Assembly (NCBI RefSeq): GCF_026015295.1
Contig: NZ_JAPDUW010000001.1
Coordinates: 1,674,001-1,738,000 of the forward strand
Reading direction: 5' to 3'
Source: Segatella copri
Lineage (GTDB): Bacteria > Bacteroidota > Bacteroidia > Bacteroidales > Bacteroidaceae
DNA: 64,000 bases
The notes under the pieces are model-generated. The model ran no database searches and had not been told where the DNA came from. It saw only the letters and a list, made by a program, of their open reading frames with translations. A program made the translations under genes and the position numbers. Shown one piece after another: positions 18,704 through 32,300 of this stretch (position 1 is its first letter; every line of letters starts with the position of its first letter).

Positions 18704-19741
18704 CGACCGTCAGACTTGGCACAGCGTGACGGTCGAGGTGTGCGCGCTGGTAACGAGATTGCCAAGCTGTATGCCGACAACAAGGTTGATGTCATCATCT
18801 ATGCGGTGGAAAAGTCGCTTGACTCGTACAAGTTCAACCTCCTGCACTGCAAGCAGACTTTTATCTCGCAGTTGAAAAGCGGTGCCTTGGGAGCGAGAAC
18901 CATTGACGAGGGAGCGATGGACGAGAAATCTGGCATGAATTTTTCAGAGTATATGGCTATTCTCTCTGGAAATACCGACTTGCTTGACAAGGCGAAGCTG
19001 GAGAAGAAGATTGCTTCTCTGGAGGGTGAGCGCAAATCGTTTAACAAGGGCAAGCGTGACTCAGAAACAAAATTGCAGTCAAAGACGGCAGAGCTGGGCA
19101 ACAACAAAGCCTCTCTCAAGGGAATGACCGAGGACTACGGCAAGTTTATGGGCAAAGCCAAGAAAGACAAGAACGGCAACATCCTCAACCTCATCACTCT
19201 TGATGGTGTGGAGTCCACGAACTTAGAGGTTATAGGAAAGCATCTGCAAATGTTGGCGGAGAAAGAGACAACTGGCGGACAATACAAGCGGATTGGAGAA
19301 ATCTACGGATTCCCTGTCAAGATTGTCAGCGAGACAAGTTTCGAGAATGGTCTTTCATTTGTTGACAACCGCTTTTTTGTCGAGGGCAATTACAAGTACC
19401 AGTACAACTACGGTCACATTGCCAAGTCGGACCCGATAGCAGCGGCAAACAACTTTCTGAATGCCTTACAGAAGATACCAAGCTACATTGAGCAGTATGA
19501 TTCAAGATGCAAGGCTTTGGAAAAGGAAATACCGCAACTGGAAGAGATAGCTGGCAAGACTTGGAAGAAAGAGGAAGAACTGAAAGGTCTTAAAGCGGAA
19601 CTGGCGGCGTTGGATAGAAAAATACAGTTAGAATTGGCACCACCACAGGAGCAAGATACTGCTGAAAAACACGAAACAAAGAATATAGAAACAGAACAAA
19701 GCATAGTTGGAAAACAAGCACGCTCCGTCTGTCGGTTATGA
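18704..19741 (+). CDS. Large DNA methylase-helicase, 3' exon
   Basis: 345 codons that complete the gene begun at 11444 (about 1938 residues after splicing). It starts with RPSDLAQRDGRGVRAGN, helicase motif VI of SNF2 enzymes with its arginine fingers, then SLDSYKFNLLHCKQTFISQLKSGALGARTIDEGA. The rest is a helical region rich in Lys/Glu, likely coiled coil (KLEKKIASLEGERKSFNKGKRDSETKL), and a domain around GGQYKRIGEIYGFPVKIVSE. A continuous frame also exists upstream inside the intron (from 18458), but that part is intron sequence. Confidence 0.88.
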   Translation, partial: RPSDLAQRDGRGVRAGNEIAKLYADNKVDVIIYAVEKSLDSYKFNLLHCKQTFISQLKSGALGARTIDEGAMDEKSGMNFSEYMAILSGNTDLLDKAKLEKKIASLEGERKSFNKGKRDSETKLQSKTAELGNNKASLKGMTEDYGKFMGKAKKDKNGNILNLITLDGVESTNLEVIGKHLQMLAEKETTGGQYKRIGEIYGFPVKIVSETSFENGLSFVDNRFFVEGNYKYQYNYGHIAKSDPIAAANNFLNALQKIPSYIEQYDSRCKALEKEIPQLEEIAGKTWKKEEELKGLKAELAALDRKIQLELAPPQEQDTAEKHETKNIETEQSIVGKQARSVCRL

Positions 19742-19757
19742 CACCTTATTATATATA

Positions 19758-19802
19758 GGGGTATCTTGATGTTTTTATCATAATAAGATACCCCTGTTTT
19801 TT
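19758..19802 (+). terminator. Terminator after the methylase-helicase gene
   Basis: GGGGTATCTT (19758-19767) pairs perfectly with AAGATACCCC (19785-19794), followed by TGTTTTTT. Confidence 0.85.
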
Positions 19803-20166
19803 AGAATAAATCTCAAATTTGTAAACATAACCCCATCATAAAAAATGAATCGCAAGTATTCCTGCTGTGTTTATCAAATCAGGGCCATTGTTGTTGATGA
19901 CGACTCTACCATCAGCTCATATATACCTTTCCGACACAAGCATATGGTGTTTTCATTTGTACTCCGAGTGTGTACAGTTTCAAACCATGATTTACATTCT
20001 AACATAAGAAACTGAAGCCGTGACCATTTGTGTATTTTTGCCAAACTAACTCCAGTACATACAACAGATGTAAAAGATTTCTGCAAAATTGACAGAAATC
20101 ATAAGAAAAAAACGCCAAACCAGCAAATTTCTTAAAGATTATATCCGTTTATTAAGATTATTTTTG
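19803..20166. other. Intergenic stretch, nothing recognised
   Basis: AT-rich sequence between the terminator of the methylase-helicase gene and the promoter of the Rhs locus. One short minus-strand frame (19874-20086) has no family resemblance I know. It may mark the boundary of the cargo insertion, but no repeats or att-like duplication confirm this. Confidence 0.4.
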
Positions 20167-20174
20167 TATATTTG
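20167..20174 (+). promoter_or_regulatory. -7 promoter element TATATTTG of the Rhs cargo operon
   Basis: Matches TAnnTTTG in a very AT-rich setting, 177 bp before the start of the surface-protein gene. The leader between is long and includes TTGGTGGTAAAGCC and a GC-rich patch; no clear riboswitch was recognised. Confidence 0.5.
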
Positions 20175-20350
20175 CAGCATTAGTTTGGTGGTAAAGCCTA
20201 TTGGCCTGCCACGTGACAATAGGACTTTACGGAGCAAGCCTATATCACAATTCTTCTCCGTAGTAACAGTCCGTTCTCTCTCACTGGTCTCTCCCTGCGC
20301 GGCAGAGGCATACGTTTTTATATTTTTCAAACACTCCAAATTGACAGCGC

Positions 20351-23320
20351 ATGAGAAAGTTTACTTCTTTGTTACTGTTAGGCTTCGCTATCGGCAGTTT
20401 CGCGCAAACGCCCGGAGGAGTCAGCGGAAGCGAACTGTGGTTCAAGACTGCGCCTTTGAACTCAGACCTGCAAGGTTATTACCGTTGGCAGGATTTCTCT
20501 GGGGATTCCATACGGCTGATGCTATTGGACAGCCGTGGCGTCAAGTCTGAACTTACTCTTCCGAACAGTTCAGTCCATTACTTCAACTTCAATCCGAGTC
20601 TCTGGCTCGCAGACGGATTCCGTAGTCTGAGTGCCAAACTCAAACACGGCAACCTCTCACAGGCTACCGTCATCGGTGTCTTTTCACCGGAACTGGCAAC
20701 CATCGGCAAGGATATGGTTGTCTATGCCCTTGACGGCCGCAAGGGCGACGGAGCCATTCTGAGCAAGGACAAAGCCGTAAGGGGTAGAGGTGTTGAACCG
20801 CTGGACTATGGTTCAGCATCGGGTGAAGACCTGCTTTATCAATCAAGTGATTCTTTGTCCGAGAACGGTTTTAAGGAAAGCGCTCTGCGAGTTGTGTCCT
20901 ACTTCAAGGTAAGCAATCCTTCAACAACATTGTGGGGAGACAACTCCAACACCACATTATTCATCGGAACCCCTTCCACCTCTGGCAGCTTCGGTACGGA
21001 TTTCCCGACCTCGCTCTTCGGTAATGCTTCCATCCGGGGATATGCCCCTGAGCTTATTGTTTTCAGCAGGATGATTACACCCGATGAGCGCAGAAAAGTG
21101 GAGAGCTATCTGGCGGTAAAGTACGGCATCACCCTCAAAGGCTCGTATCTTGACAGCGACGGAAACCTGACTTGGGATATGGCGGAGAACCAAGCCTACC
21201 ACCATAGGGTCACAGCTGTTGGAACCGACATGGCAGGAAGTCTCTCCCAACCGCTTTCCGCAACATCATATGAGGAAAGTCCGGTGTATGCGGCCTTGAA
21301 GGAGAACGGAACTTATCATGACGCAAATCCATACAACCCTTCATCCGCCTCCCGTCTGCTTGTCATGGGACGTGAAAACGGCAATCCGATGCCGGACAGA
21401 GGCTTCACTTTCTGGGGCGACGATGATGTGGCACTTGCAACATATACCTCACCTACAGATTCCCTGTGGCATGTCATGAAACGTACATGGATGGTCAAGA
21501 CCAACGTGCCGTCAAAGCCTGACAGTACAGTGGCAAGATGGACTGCGCAAGGATTTGAAGTGTCAAGGAATGGCTTTACTGACAATATCATCCAAGAGAA
21601 AGCCGCTTCCGGAGCTTATGCCACGACCCCAGCCCTTGTTGGAGGTGGCGGTGCCTTTGAGTTCACCTGTCCGACAAGTCACCCGACTTTTGACGTTGGC
21701 TTCGGAAGCATCGGTGGCAGCACATGCAAGTATGGATTCCGGTTCACCAATGTTGGAGTTGTTTATCCGATCATCAACGGAGCGGTCTCAAATTCATACA
21801 TCGCCACGGATGTTGACGGAACGGACATCTCCATCCGCAAGGAAGGCAAAAACATCTATCTGCGTGTTGACGGAACAGGAAGTGCGACAAGAGCCATATC
21901 CCTTTCGGATGCAACTGACACAGACACAAATGTGGGCATTATCCGAACGGAAGGAGCAGAGTCCGCCTTGAACATGGCAGGCTTGAGGACAGGAGGAATA
22001 GATGATGTCGGTTATATGGCAGAGCTGAGCTATGACCTCACACCGGACAGGGAGTTCTCAGACTATTGCCGCAAGCGTACCGTCATGCTCATAGACCCAA
22101 GCGGTGAAGGTGATTTCGACATCAACAGCAATAGCAACATAAGATGCTCCAAGCCTGATATGACGAGGGGCAAGACCATATTCCGCAATATCCTATGGGA
22201 TGCAGACGGAAGCGGAAGCGATGTGTTCACATTCGCCTATTATGACGGCATTTCCTATGATGCCACTCCTACGCCGTCAAGTTGCGAGAATGGAGTTCCA
22301 CGCAATGACGGGTATATCGACATCGGCATCAACATCGGTACACCAGTCTATTCCTATGTGCTCAGCGTTGACACCGTTGCAGGAAAAGTAAAAGGAGAAA
22401 CCATTGCCAGAGGAACATTCTTCGGTGACACGCATAGAATCACGAATCTTGCCCCCGGCGCCTATGCGCTGTCCGTATCACAAGGTGGAGGCAACGAGAT
22501 TTATGCCACTGGCAACGCACTCTACACCTCATACTCACATGACACCAGGACCTATCTGTCTGGCGACATCTCATGGACGGTGAACGATACAAAATCAAAC
22601 TACCGTGTGGGATTGGAGCCAAGCCTCACGGACGAGATCACCCAATATGGCTTCGACGTGCGGGGCGACAAGGCGCATATCATAACCGGTGGATATACAA
22701 GCCTAACCAAATATGTCACCATCAAGCCTGGCGATGTGCTCAGTGTTACAGTCCGCAATATGCAGGTCACATACAAGTTGAACGGACAGACCGTGCATCA
22801 TGAATATGTCTGGTCACTTCGTGCATGGCGGTTCTGCATCAAGTACGGAAAGGGCGAGACACATATCACAGACCTTACCGTAAACGGTACGCCTGTAACC
22901 TCATTCACCACAAGGGGCAACGTGCAGATAGAAACACCCAAGAAGTGTACGACAACGATGACCGTCTATGTCGGCAGCGAGTGTGATGCAAGTATGCCTA
23001 ACGGAACACAGGCAAGGGAGAACCATGTGGGCAGCTCGGACAGACAGGCTGACAACTCCTTCATTTCTGGAGAAGACGAGGATTTCACTGTCAATGGCAA
23101 CGGTTCTACGACAGGCATCTACGAGGCTAAACTCACACAGGACAAGCCTGCTGCAGCCACATTGATGGTGTTTGACGTATCAGGCAAACTGGTAGTGTCA
23201 CGCCAAATGACAGGCGAAAGCGTCAAGCAGGCCGACTTCAAGGTTCCCGCATCGGGTGTGTATGTCGTGAAGGCAATCTCCGAGAATGGGGAGCATACAA
23301 GGAAAATCTCAGTAAAGTAA
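20351..23320 (+). CDS. Secreted T9SS surface protein, partner of the Rhs toxin
   Basis: 989 residues. Signal peptide 1-18 (MRKFTSLLLLGFAIGSFA). The middle contains PELIVFSRMITPDERRKVESYLAVKYGITL-like sequence, typical of DUF8202-type surface proteins of Bacteroidota, within beta-rich repeats and lectin/laminin-G-like stretches. The end (MVFDVSGKLVVSRQM...GVYVVKAISENGEHTRKISVK) is a type IX secretion sorting domain, so the protein is predicted to be on the cell surface. It is 17 bp upstream of the giant Rhs gene and clearly cotranscribed. A role in anchoring or displaying the toxin is inference from this pairing. Confidence 0.75.
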   Translation: MRKFTSLLLLGFAIGSFAQTPGGVSGSELWFKTAPLNSDLQGYYRWQDFSGDSIRLMLLDSRGVKSELTLPNSSVHYFNFNPSLWLADGFRSLSAKLKHGNLSQATVIGVFSPELATIGKDMVVYALDGRKGDGAILSKDKAVRGRGVEPLDYGSASGEDLLYQSSDSLSENGFKESALRVVSYFKVSNPSTTLWGDNSNTTLFIGTPSTSGSFGTDFPTSLFGNASIRGYAPELIVFSRMITPDERRKVESYLAVKYGITLKGSYLDSDGNLTWDMAENQAYHHRVTAVGTDMAGSLSQPLSATSYEESPVYAALKENGTYHDANPYNPSSASRLLVMGRENGNPMPDRGFTFWGDDDVALATYTSPTDSLWHVMKRTWMVKTNVPSKPDSTVARWTAQGFEVSRNGFTDNIIQEKAASGAYATTPALVGGGGAFEFTCPTSHPTFDVGFGSIGGSTCKYGFRFTNVGVVYPIINGAVSNSYIATDVDGTDISIRKEGKNIYLRVDGTGSATRAISLSDATDTDTNVGIIRTEGAESALNMAGLRTGGIDDVGYMAELSYDLTPDREFSDYCRKRTVMLIDPSGEGDFDINSNSNIRCSKPDMTRGKTIFRNILWDADGSGSDVFTFAYYDGISYDATPTPSSCENGVPRNDGYIDIGINIGTPVYSYVLSVDTVAGKVKGETIARGTFFGDTHRITNLAPGAYALSVSQGGGNEIYATGNALYTSYSHDTRTYLSGDISWTVNDTKSNYRVGLEPSLTDEITQYGFDVRGDKAHIITGGYTSLTKYVTIKPGDVLSVTVRNMQVTYKLNGQTVHHEYVWSLRAWRFCIKYGKGETHITDLTVNGTPVTSFTTRGNVQIETPKKCTTTMTVYVGSECDASMPNGTQARENHVGSSDRQADNSFISGEDEDFTVNGNGSTTGIYEAKLTQDKPAAATLMVFDVSGKLVVSRQMTGESVKQADFKVPASGVYVVKAISENGEHTRKISVK

Positions 23321-23337
23321 CTTAAAGGAAGATACGC

Positions 23338-26300
23338 ATGAAGAATTATATACAGAAGGTGGCGTGGGCATTGGTTTTACTGCTTGCCGCCACACTGTCC
23401 CTTTCGGCAAAGGACGGGACAGCCGTGAGAAAACTCTTCAAGAAGGGTGTCTCTGACAGTATCTCCGTAGGAGGTAGCAAACTGGTCGTTCTTCAGAAAG
23501 ACCTCATTCGGAACAGAAGCCTTTCCGTGAACTCTATCGGAGAGGAGAATGTTCCTGAGCTTGACTTTGCCATGACCAACGTCACGGCAGGAGGACATGG
23601 CTACCGTTTTCTCCCTCACGGAACCCATTTCACAGGCGAGGGTGCGACAGTCAAGATAAAGTATGACCGCACGAGAATACCAAGCGGCTATACCGAGGAC
23701 GACATCCGTACCTATTACTACGACCCGGCCGAGAAGCATTGGGTTGCGTTGGAACGTGTGCGTGTGGACAAGAAGGAAGAGTGTGTCGTTTCAAAGACGA
23801 CCCACTTCACCGACATGATTAACGGTGTGATACAGGCCCCGGAGTCACCGCAGACCGAAGGCTTTGCCCCGACGATGATGAACGACATCAAGGCGGCTGA
23901 CCCGACGGCGAAGCTCAATGTCATTGCGCCTCCAAGCGCAAACAACCGTGGCTCTGCCAACCTGCAGTATCCGTTCGAGATGCCGCCAGCACGAAACGGT
24001 ATGCAGCCAAGCCTTGGCTTGCAGTACAGCAGCGAGGGCGGTAGCGGTTGGCTTGGCGAGGGTTGGAACGTCAGCGTGCCAAGCATTACGCTTGACACCC
24101 GGTGGGGCGTGCCTCGTTATGACATGTCAAAAGAGACGGAGACTTATCTCTTGTCCGGTTCAATGCTCTCCACTATGGATGACAACGGACAGATGGGAGT
24201 TGCACACCGTGGCGAGAAGATGAACAGAAAGGCTGACCGCCAGTTCTACACCCGCCAAGGCGGTGATTTCAGCCGTATCATCCGCAAGGGTGACAGTCCT
24301 GCCAACTATTATTGGGAGGTTACAGACAAGCAGGGTGTCAAGTACATCTATGGTGGTGACGGAGCTGTTGTAAAGGGCAATGTCACCGATGCTTCGGGCA
24401 ATACCCGTGAGGTGATTGCCGAATGGAAGCTGAAACGTGTCGAGGAACTCCACGGTGACTATATAGAATATGTGTATGACATCGTGGATGAGGATGTGCG
24501 TGGCGGCTTGAAGGCCAAGGCTGCATATCTGAAGGAGGTTCACGCAGGTAATGCAGGACAGGAACCGCACACCGTTGTACTCTTTGATGGCAACAAGGTA
24601 AAGCAGGTAAAGACCAACAATGCCCGCTATGGATTCCTCGCCTCCTCCAACAAGCTGTTGGAGAAAGTGACTGTGAATTTCCAGGGCGAGACCCTGCGCA
24701 GCTATGCCTTCGACTATAAGGAAGGGGCTTTCCACAAGGAAATGCTCACTGGTGTCAGACAGTATGACAACAACGGCAAGGAGGTCTCCTTCCAAAACTT
24801 CGACTACTATGATGACGTACAGGCAGACAAGGGCTATGTTCCTTTCAAGGATGATTCCGAAAAATGGAACACCCATGATGATGGACTTGACGCAGGGTTC
24901 ATCAATCCGTTAAAGGCTGTCAGCAAGCGTTTCAGCGACAAGCCAACTGCACTTGGCGGAACGACAAGCTCTTCCGTGAGCGGTTCGTTCTATGCAGGTG
25001 TGGGTGTCGTGGACGGAAGTCCTTGGAAAAGCAATACCGTGGGTGGCTCTTACAGCTATTCAAGCGACACGAGCAAGGGACTTTCCGCACTCGTTGACTT
25101 GAACGGTGACGGACTTCCTGACAAGGTGTACAAGTCCGGTGGTTCTGTTTATTATCGTCCACAGATTAAGACAGACAACGGAGAAGTCGTATATGGTGAG
25201 CCTATCAAGGTAAAGGGCATCAGTAACTTCTCGACAACCAAAAGTTCTACCAACACTTTCGGTGCGAATGCCGTTGTCGGTTGGGATGTCCTGACTGCCG
25301 TTGTCGGAACGGACAAGTCAACCACTAAGACAAAGACCACTCAGTATTTCAGCGACATCAATGGTGACGGACTTGTTGACCTCGTTTCCAATGGCAAGGT
25401 CTATTTCAACCACTTGGAGTTTGACGGATCTGGCAATGCCGTGCCTACATTTACATTGAGCAGTGCCGACACGCCAAGCCCAATCATCTATGGTGGCAAG
25501 GTTGACACTTCCGTCATGGAGGTCAGTAAGGATGAGCAGGCGGAAGCCATCAAGAACTCACCGATGGAGGACATAGTGCGTGTTTGGCAGGCTCCAAAGG
25601 ACGGAACTGTCAGCGTAACTGGTCAAGTTAGCCTCATTGCACCAACAGATGACTATGATGCTGACGAGTATCAGAAGGCAGACGGCGTAAGAATTGCCAT
25701 CCAAAAGGGAGGCAATGAACTTTGGAACAAGACGATAGCCAAGGGTGACAACAGTCCATACAGCGCAGCCGTATCATCTGTTGCCGTCAAGCGTGGTGAC
25801 AGAATCTATTTCCGTGTCCAGTCTGGCTCTGAGGAAACAAGCAACGGCTCATTTGATAAGGTGAATTGGTCACCTACCATTACTTACGCTGGCGAGTCAA
25901 ATATCTTGCCTAACGGGCTTTCTTCAACAGAGTACAAGCCTGAGGATGGTGCCATCTATGATGTGAACACCTCCGCTAATGTGGAGAATGGTTCAAGCGT
26001 GGAAGTTCGCAGTGCCTTCCACAAGCCTGTAACAACCGACGATGTTGTTCTCAGCATCATCGGCAGCAATGAAAAGAAAGATAGTGACGGGAACGACAAC
26101 CCGAACTATATCGAGAAGACTGTCTTTGCTCGTACACTGAAGGCTAATGAGACTTTCAATGGCGATTCACTCAACATCAGTCTGGAGAATACAGAAAAAC
26201 TGACCAATTTCAGCTTTGAGATTTCATCCACCTCAAATGTTGATTGGAAGAATATAGGTTGGCAAGCGTCCGTAACTTACAAGGATTCTGCCAATGTTGA

Positions 26301-29300
26301 GCATACCATGGCAGTTCCTGCACATTACAAGACTTTCGCAAAAGCCTTGGCAGAGGGCAAGCCATACTTGACCACTGCGACTGATACCGTTCTGGTTGTG
26401 TCGCCAGTGCTTACCCTTTCTGACAATTCCATCAATGGCCAGGTTACTTTGACCGCCAAGACAGAGGATGCACTCATCGGCAAGAAGTCTTTCAATATCG
26501 AGAATGGCATCTTGAAAGCCGATACTCTGCGATTTGCAGCGACCGTAGGAAAGAAGATATGGTTTGAATACAGCTATCCGGCAGCAATCTCTAATGAAAC
26601 TGTTACTTCAGCCTCTGTTTCCATTCTGAAAGATGCGGCAGGTCTCGTAACAGAGAATGTGCTTGCAGGATTCTATGCAGAGAATGACAATCTTGGCTTC
26701 GGTATGCTTTACCGTGGCTGGGGAGGTTTTGTCTATAACTCGGCAGAGGGCAGATATGCAAAGCCTATTGACGAGTCCTTGCTGAAATTGCCTGAAAACG
26801 AGAACGACAAGGTTGACCCTCTCACGATGGCATTCACTCCATTGGGTACAGACCAGACTTCTATGGACAAGTGGGTCGGTCAGCGACAGGACATCTATCT
26901 TACTGCAACCGAGGCAAGCACAGCACGACTGACCGAGCAGGATGTTCTTCTCTCCAATCCGTTGGAGAACGATACCGAGGTAGCAGGACTTGCAGGTGAA
27001 TATTTGCAGGGTACTGGTGCTGCGGCAGTAAGCCAAGTGATGTCCAGCAAGAGCACGGTAGTGCAAGGCGGTGCGCTTGGTATCACACACAACGATGCGA
27101 GCGGTAGTGCCAAGACAGAGGTCACCATGATGGACATGAATGGTGATGGTTTCCCGGACATCATCGCTGGTGGTACGATTCAATACACCAACTCTCTTGG
27201 TGGACTGAGCGGCGAAATCTATAAGGGCATCGGCTCCAGCAACTCCGACAACGCTTCACAGGCATGGGGATATGGCGGTAACCCTGTGGCTTCAGCGTCA
27301 AGCATCACAAATCTAATCTCCAAGGGCAAAGCAACCATACTGAACCAGCAGACTGCATGGCTGGCTCAATTCTCCATTTCTGGCAGTGCGCCAAAGAATA
27401 CGGATGAGGCAGTTGAATCTTTCATTGACATCAATGGCGATGGACTTCCCGACAAGATTCTTTCAGACAAGAAAGTAAAACTGAACCTTGGCTATGCCTT
27501 CACTGAGCCTGTTGACTGGGTGCTGGACCGCATCCAAGGCGGTAAGTCTCTTTCCTATAATTTTGGTGCAGGTGCAGGGGAAGATTTTGGTTGGGGAACT
27601 ACCCAAAATAAGAGCACAAAGCAGTCGATAAACAAGGCCTCCGGCAGTTTCTCAGCAGGCTTTGGCATCGTAACCTCTGAAAGTGAGGAGGAATACAATC
27701 TTATCGACATCAACTCTGACGGTCTCCCAGATAAGGTCTGGAAGAATGGTGACGGTATCACTGTTGCCCTTAATACAGGCAATGGCTTTGACGAGCCTAT
27801 CAGTTGGAAGGGTGCAAGTGCGCTTAGTGAATCAGCCTCTACATCAGAGTCTGCAAATGCAGCGTTCACTTTGACCATCAACATTCCTGTCATAAGCATC
27901 AAGATTTCAACCAACCCTGGTGCTTCCACCTCACATAGCATCAACCGCCCTACATATTCTTTGCAGGATGTGGACGGTGACGGCTATCTTGACATCGTTG
28001 AGTCTGAGAAGGAAAGCGAGTTAAAGGTTACACGCTCTGCCATTGGCAGGACAAACATGTTAAAGTCTGTCACCAACTCCTTGGGCGGCACTTTCACACT
28101 CGACTATGCGCATACCACTCCTACCTACGGACTTCCTGGTGGCAAGTGGGTAATGTCTGCCCTTACCGTTGATGATGGTATCCATGACGATGGACCTGTA
28201 ATGACTACCGCCTTTGAGTACAAGGACGGCAAGCGTGACCGCCATGAACGTGAGTTCCTCGGTTTCGGTGAGGTCATCACCAAAAACCTTGACACGGAGA
28301 AAGGCAATTCTGTTTACAGACAGGCTGTTGAGAACTACGATGTTGCCAACTACTACACGCAGGGCAATGTTACTGCTACTTCCGTGGAGGATGCCAACGG
28401 CAACAAATACACGGAGACAAAGAATCGCTACGACAGTTACTATCTGACTGCCGACGGTGACAAGTACATGTTCGCAAAGCGTGACGTGAATCTTTGGAGT
28501 GACCGTGCATCTGCATTCGTACCTCTCCGCTATACGGCAAATTTGCAGTATGAGGGAGCGGCAAACGGTGTGGTTACATCTGAGGCATGGAACGAGTACT
28601 ACCTCAATGGCTATCATGGTGAGTTGAAGTCCTACAAGTACAGCGACAAGGGAAGCCTTGGCGAGGACGGAAACGGAAAGTTTGACTATGCAACCGCCAT
28701 TAAATACACGGACAATGCAGCGAAGCATATCTTCGGACTTCCAATAGATGTTACGGTGACTGGCGGTGACGGCTCGATTTACCACCATGTGACGGCAAAG
28801 TACAACACCAACTATGCCAACCACATCACCCAGATTACGCAACAGTTGAATGACGGTGCGGCAGTTACTGATTACAAGTACGACTCTTACGGCAACATCA
28901 TCCAGAAGACCCTCCCTGCCAACGGCAAGGGACAGCGCATGTGGTACAAGTACCGCTATGAGCCGGAAATGAACATGTATGTGGAGCGTATTGACGATGC
29001 GTGGGGCTACCGCAGCGAGCAAGGCAATTTTGACTATCGCTATGGTATAGCCAAGGAGCATCGTGACCTCAACAACTTCTACTATGAGACTGATGTTGAC
29101 GACCTCGGTCGCATTACTGGCGTGCGTGGTCCAAATGAGTTGGCTACGGGCGTGCCTTATGCCATCGCCTTTGAATATCAGCCTTTGGCTACCTTTGGTG
29201 AGAGTGGCATTACCGCTCCTGCATACGCAGTGACCAAGCACTACGACATCCAGCACCCTAACGATGATTTGGAGACCGTTACATTCGTTGACGGTTTCGG

Positions 29301-32300
29301 AAGAGCCGTGCAGGTGAAGAAGGACGGTGTTGTGACAAGTGCATCCAAGGGAAACTCTGCCAAGGATGAGAACGTGATGATAGTCAGCGGAAGAAACATG
29401 TATGATGCTTTCGGACGTGTGGCAAAGGCCTTCTATCCTACAACGGAAGGAACTGGATCGAAGTCCACATTCAACAAGTCATTTGACAATGTATCTCCAA
29501 CGGTTACTGTTTATGACGTGCTCGACCGTGCTACCTCAGTGACATTGCCGGACAACTCTACGACAACTACGGCCTATACTGTTGACAACGGCAGCCATGC
29601 ACTTGTTACAACCGTAACAGACGCACTCCATAATGTGCAGGCTACCCATACCAATGGCAGTGGCAAGACCTTGAAGACCATCCAGAAGAGCGGTCCTGAC
29701 GGTGAGATTACCACCTCGTTTGAGTATGACGGCATACAGCGCCTTGTCCGTGTCACCGACACGGAGGGCAATGTAACGACCTCTACTTACGACATGGGTG
29801 ACCGCCGTACTGAGGTGAACCATCCTGCAAGCGGCATCACAAGTTTCACTTATGATGCGCTCGGCAATGTGCTGACCAAGCAGACTGCCAACCTTGCAAA
29901 GGAAGGCAAGTTCATCACCTACGATTACGACTATCAGCGTCTGACGGGTATCAACTATCCTGACCACCCGGAGAATAACGTGAAGTATTACTATGGTGGT
30001 CGCAACGCTTCTCAGAACCGTATTGGCAGATTGATGCTCCGTGAGGACGGAACGGGTGCCATTGAATACTTCTATGGCAAGATGGGTGAAGTAACAAAGA
30101 CCCGCCGCACGCTGATTGTGCCTAACCAGGCGATAGCAACCTACGTGACGCAATGGACTTATGACAGCCACAACCGTCTGTTGGAGATGATCTATCCTGA
30201 TGAGGAGAAGATTACCTATTCTTACAACCTCGGAGGTCAGCTTGAGAAGGTTCATGGCTACAAGTCATACGGCTACGATTATGTGAGCAAGATCGGCTAT
30301 GACAAGTTTGAGCAGCGCACATATTTGAAGTATTGCAACGGTGCGGAGACTTTCTACACCTATGATCCTCAGCGTCGCAGATTGCAGAACCTCACCGTGA
30401 ACAGTGGTGGCAATACCATCATGGACAATGCCTACACTTACGATGCGGTGAGCAATGTGCTCAGCGTGATAAATGGTGCATCAGTGCCACAGAGTGGCAA
30501 GGCTGGCGGGCAGATGGCGCATACCTATACATACGATGCCCTCTATCGTCTTGTCAGTGCAACTGGTACTTATACAGGTGCGGACAACAAGACTGCAAAC
30601 TACACGCTTGCAATGGGCTATGATAACATGCACCGTATCACTTCGAAGCGTCAGATTCTCACGCAGAACAATGTGCAGTTTGATGGTACGCTCAACGCTG
30701 GTTATGACCTTACTTATACATACGGCACAGACACTGGTAAGAAATTCCAGCTTGCTAACGTGAAGGATGTGAACTACCGCACGGAGGAGACACCTTCAGA
30801 AAGCGAGAATGTGAACAACAATCATGCCTACGAGTATGATGCCAACGGCAACCTCGTTTATGTTAACACAAGCCGTACCAAGAAGGATGGCATGGCTGAC
30901 GAGAAGACCGCAGAGCGTAAACTCAAATGGGATGAGGAGAACCGTCTTCTTGCTTCTGACGACAATGGATTTGTTACTAACTATTGGTATGACGCTGACG
31001 GCGAGCGCACGGTGAAGACTTCTGGCGAGAGTGACCAAGTTTATGTGAACTCAGAGTTTGCTGGAGGTCGCACGAACACCGCCAAGTTCTCACTCTATGT
31101 ATCACCTTATCTCGTTGCCAACCAAGGCGGACGCTATACCAAGCACATCTATATCGGTAGTCAGCGAGTCGTTTCCAAGATTGGTGACTTCGACTCTTAC
31201 GGTTCAGACCCACGCCGCATCCAGTATGCAGGTAGTGAGACTGATGGCCTTTCTGTTGATTATAAAGCTAAATATACCGAACAGTTGCAGGTTATCAAGG
31301 ATAATTATGCAACCTTTGCTGTGCCGTACAATGGTGAGGACAACAACGACTATGTCGATGGCAAGGGCTTCTGCTGCAATGACGGCAGCTTGGAGGCAGC
31401 GCAGTCACGTGTAATGGCAAGAGCAATGAAGAACAACTTCCAAGAAGGCGACTCATACGAGAAGATGCAGTTCTACTACCACCCAGACCATTTGGGCAGC
31501 AGTAGTTACATCACCAACCTTGATGGCGAGGTGGTACAGCATATCGAGTATGTTCCTTTCGGTGAAGTGTTCATTGAGGAGCGCAACAACATCTGGAATA
31601 CGCCTTATCTTTTCAATGCGAAGGAATTCGATGAAGAGACGGGGTTGTATTACTATGGAGCGAGGTATTATGACCCGAGGTTGAGTTTGTGGATTTCTAC
31701 GGATGCATTAAAGGAAAAAACTCCAAATGTATCACCGTATATTTATACAGATAACAATCCCATCATATATATAGATCCTGATGGAAATTTCAGATGGAAA
31801 GCTTTAGCTGAAGCCTCGCGTAAATGGTACAATCTATGGCACAAGAACAAAGCTTCTGAAGTAATTGAGAACAGAGATACAAAGAATCCTATTCTTAGAT
31901 ATTCTTATCAGGTATGTTCTTATGAAAATGGTGAATTTGTTGTAACTCTTCATTACAAAGTCGGTAAAGAATTTGTCAATGCAGCCCAGAATGTCGGAGA
32001 TGCTGCTGCTATAGCTGGCTATGCATTAACACTGTCTGTTGCTGGTGCTGAAGTTGGTGTACCTTTGGCTGGTATTGGAAACACAATTTCTGGTGCTGCA
32101 GGTATTACAGGAATGCTCATTGATGCAGTAAATGATGATTGGGCTGATGTGCTTAAGAGTGGTCTTTTTGTACTTATTGACAAAGCAACAGGAAAATTAT
32201 TTCATAAATATTTGCCTAGTCATGACAAAAAAATCGGTGAAGAAGGTTTTGACTTAGGAACTGAAATATTAGATCAAAGTCGCCAACTTAAAATCTCTGG

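Noticed and set aside
19874..20086. 70-residue minus-strand frame between the methylase-helicase and the Rhs locus
   Set aside because: No family resemblance, no promoter, unusual composition; probably chance.
20166..20175. GTATATTTGC, a full match to the IntDOT core consensus, before the Rhs locus
   Set aside because: The same bases form a good -7 promoter (TATATTTG) for the downstream operon; no integrase gene or paired copy flanks the cargo, so a second att site is not supported.
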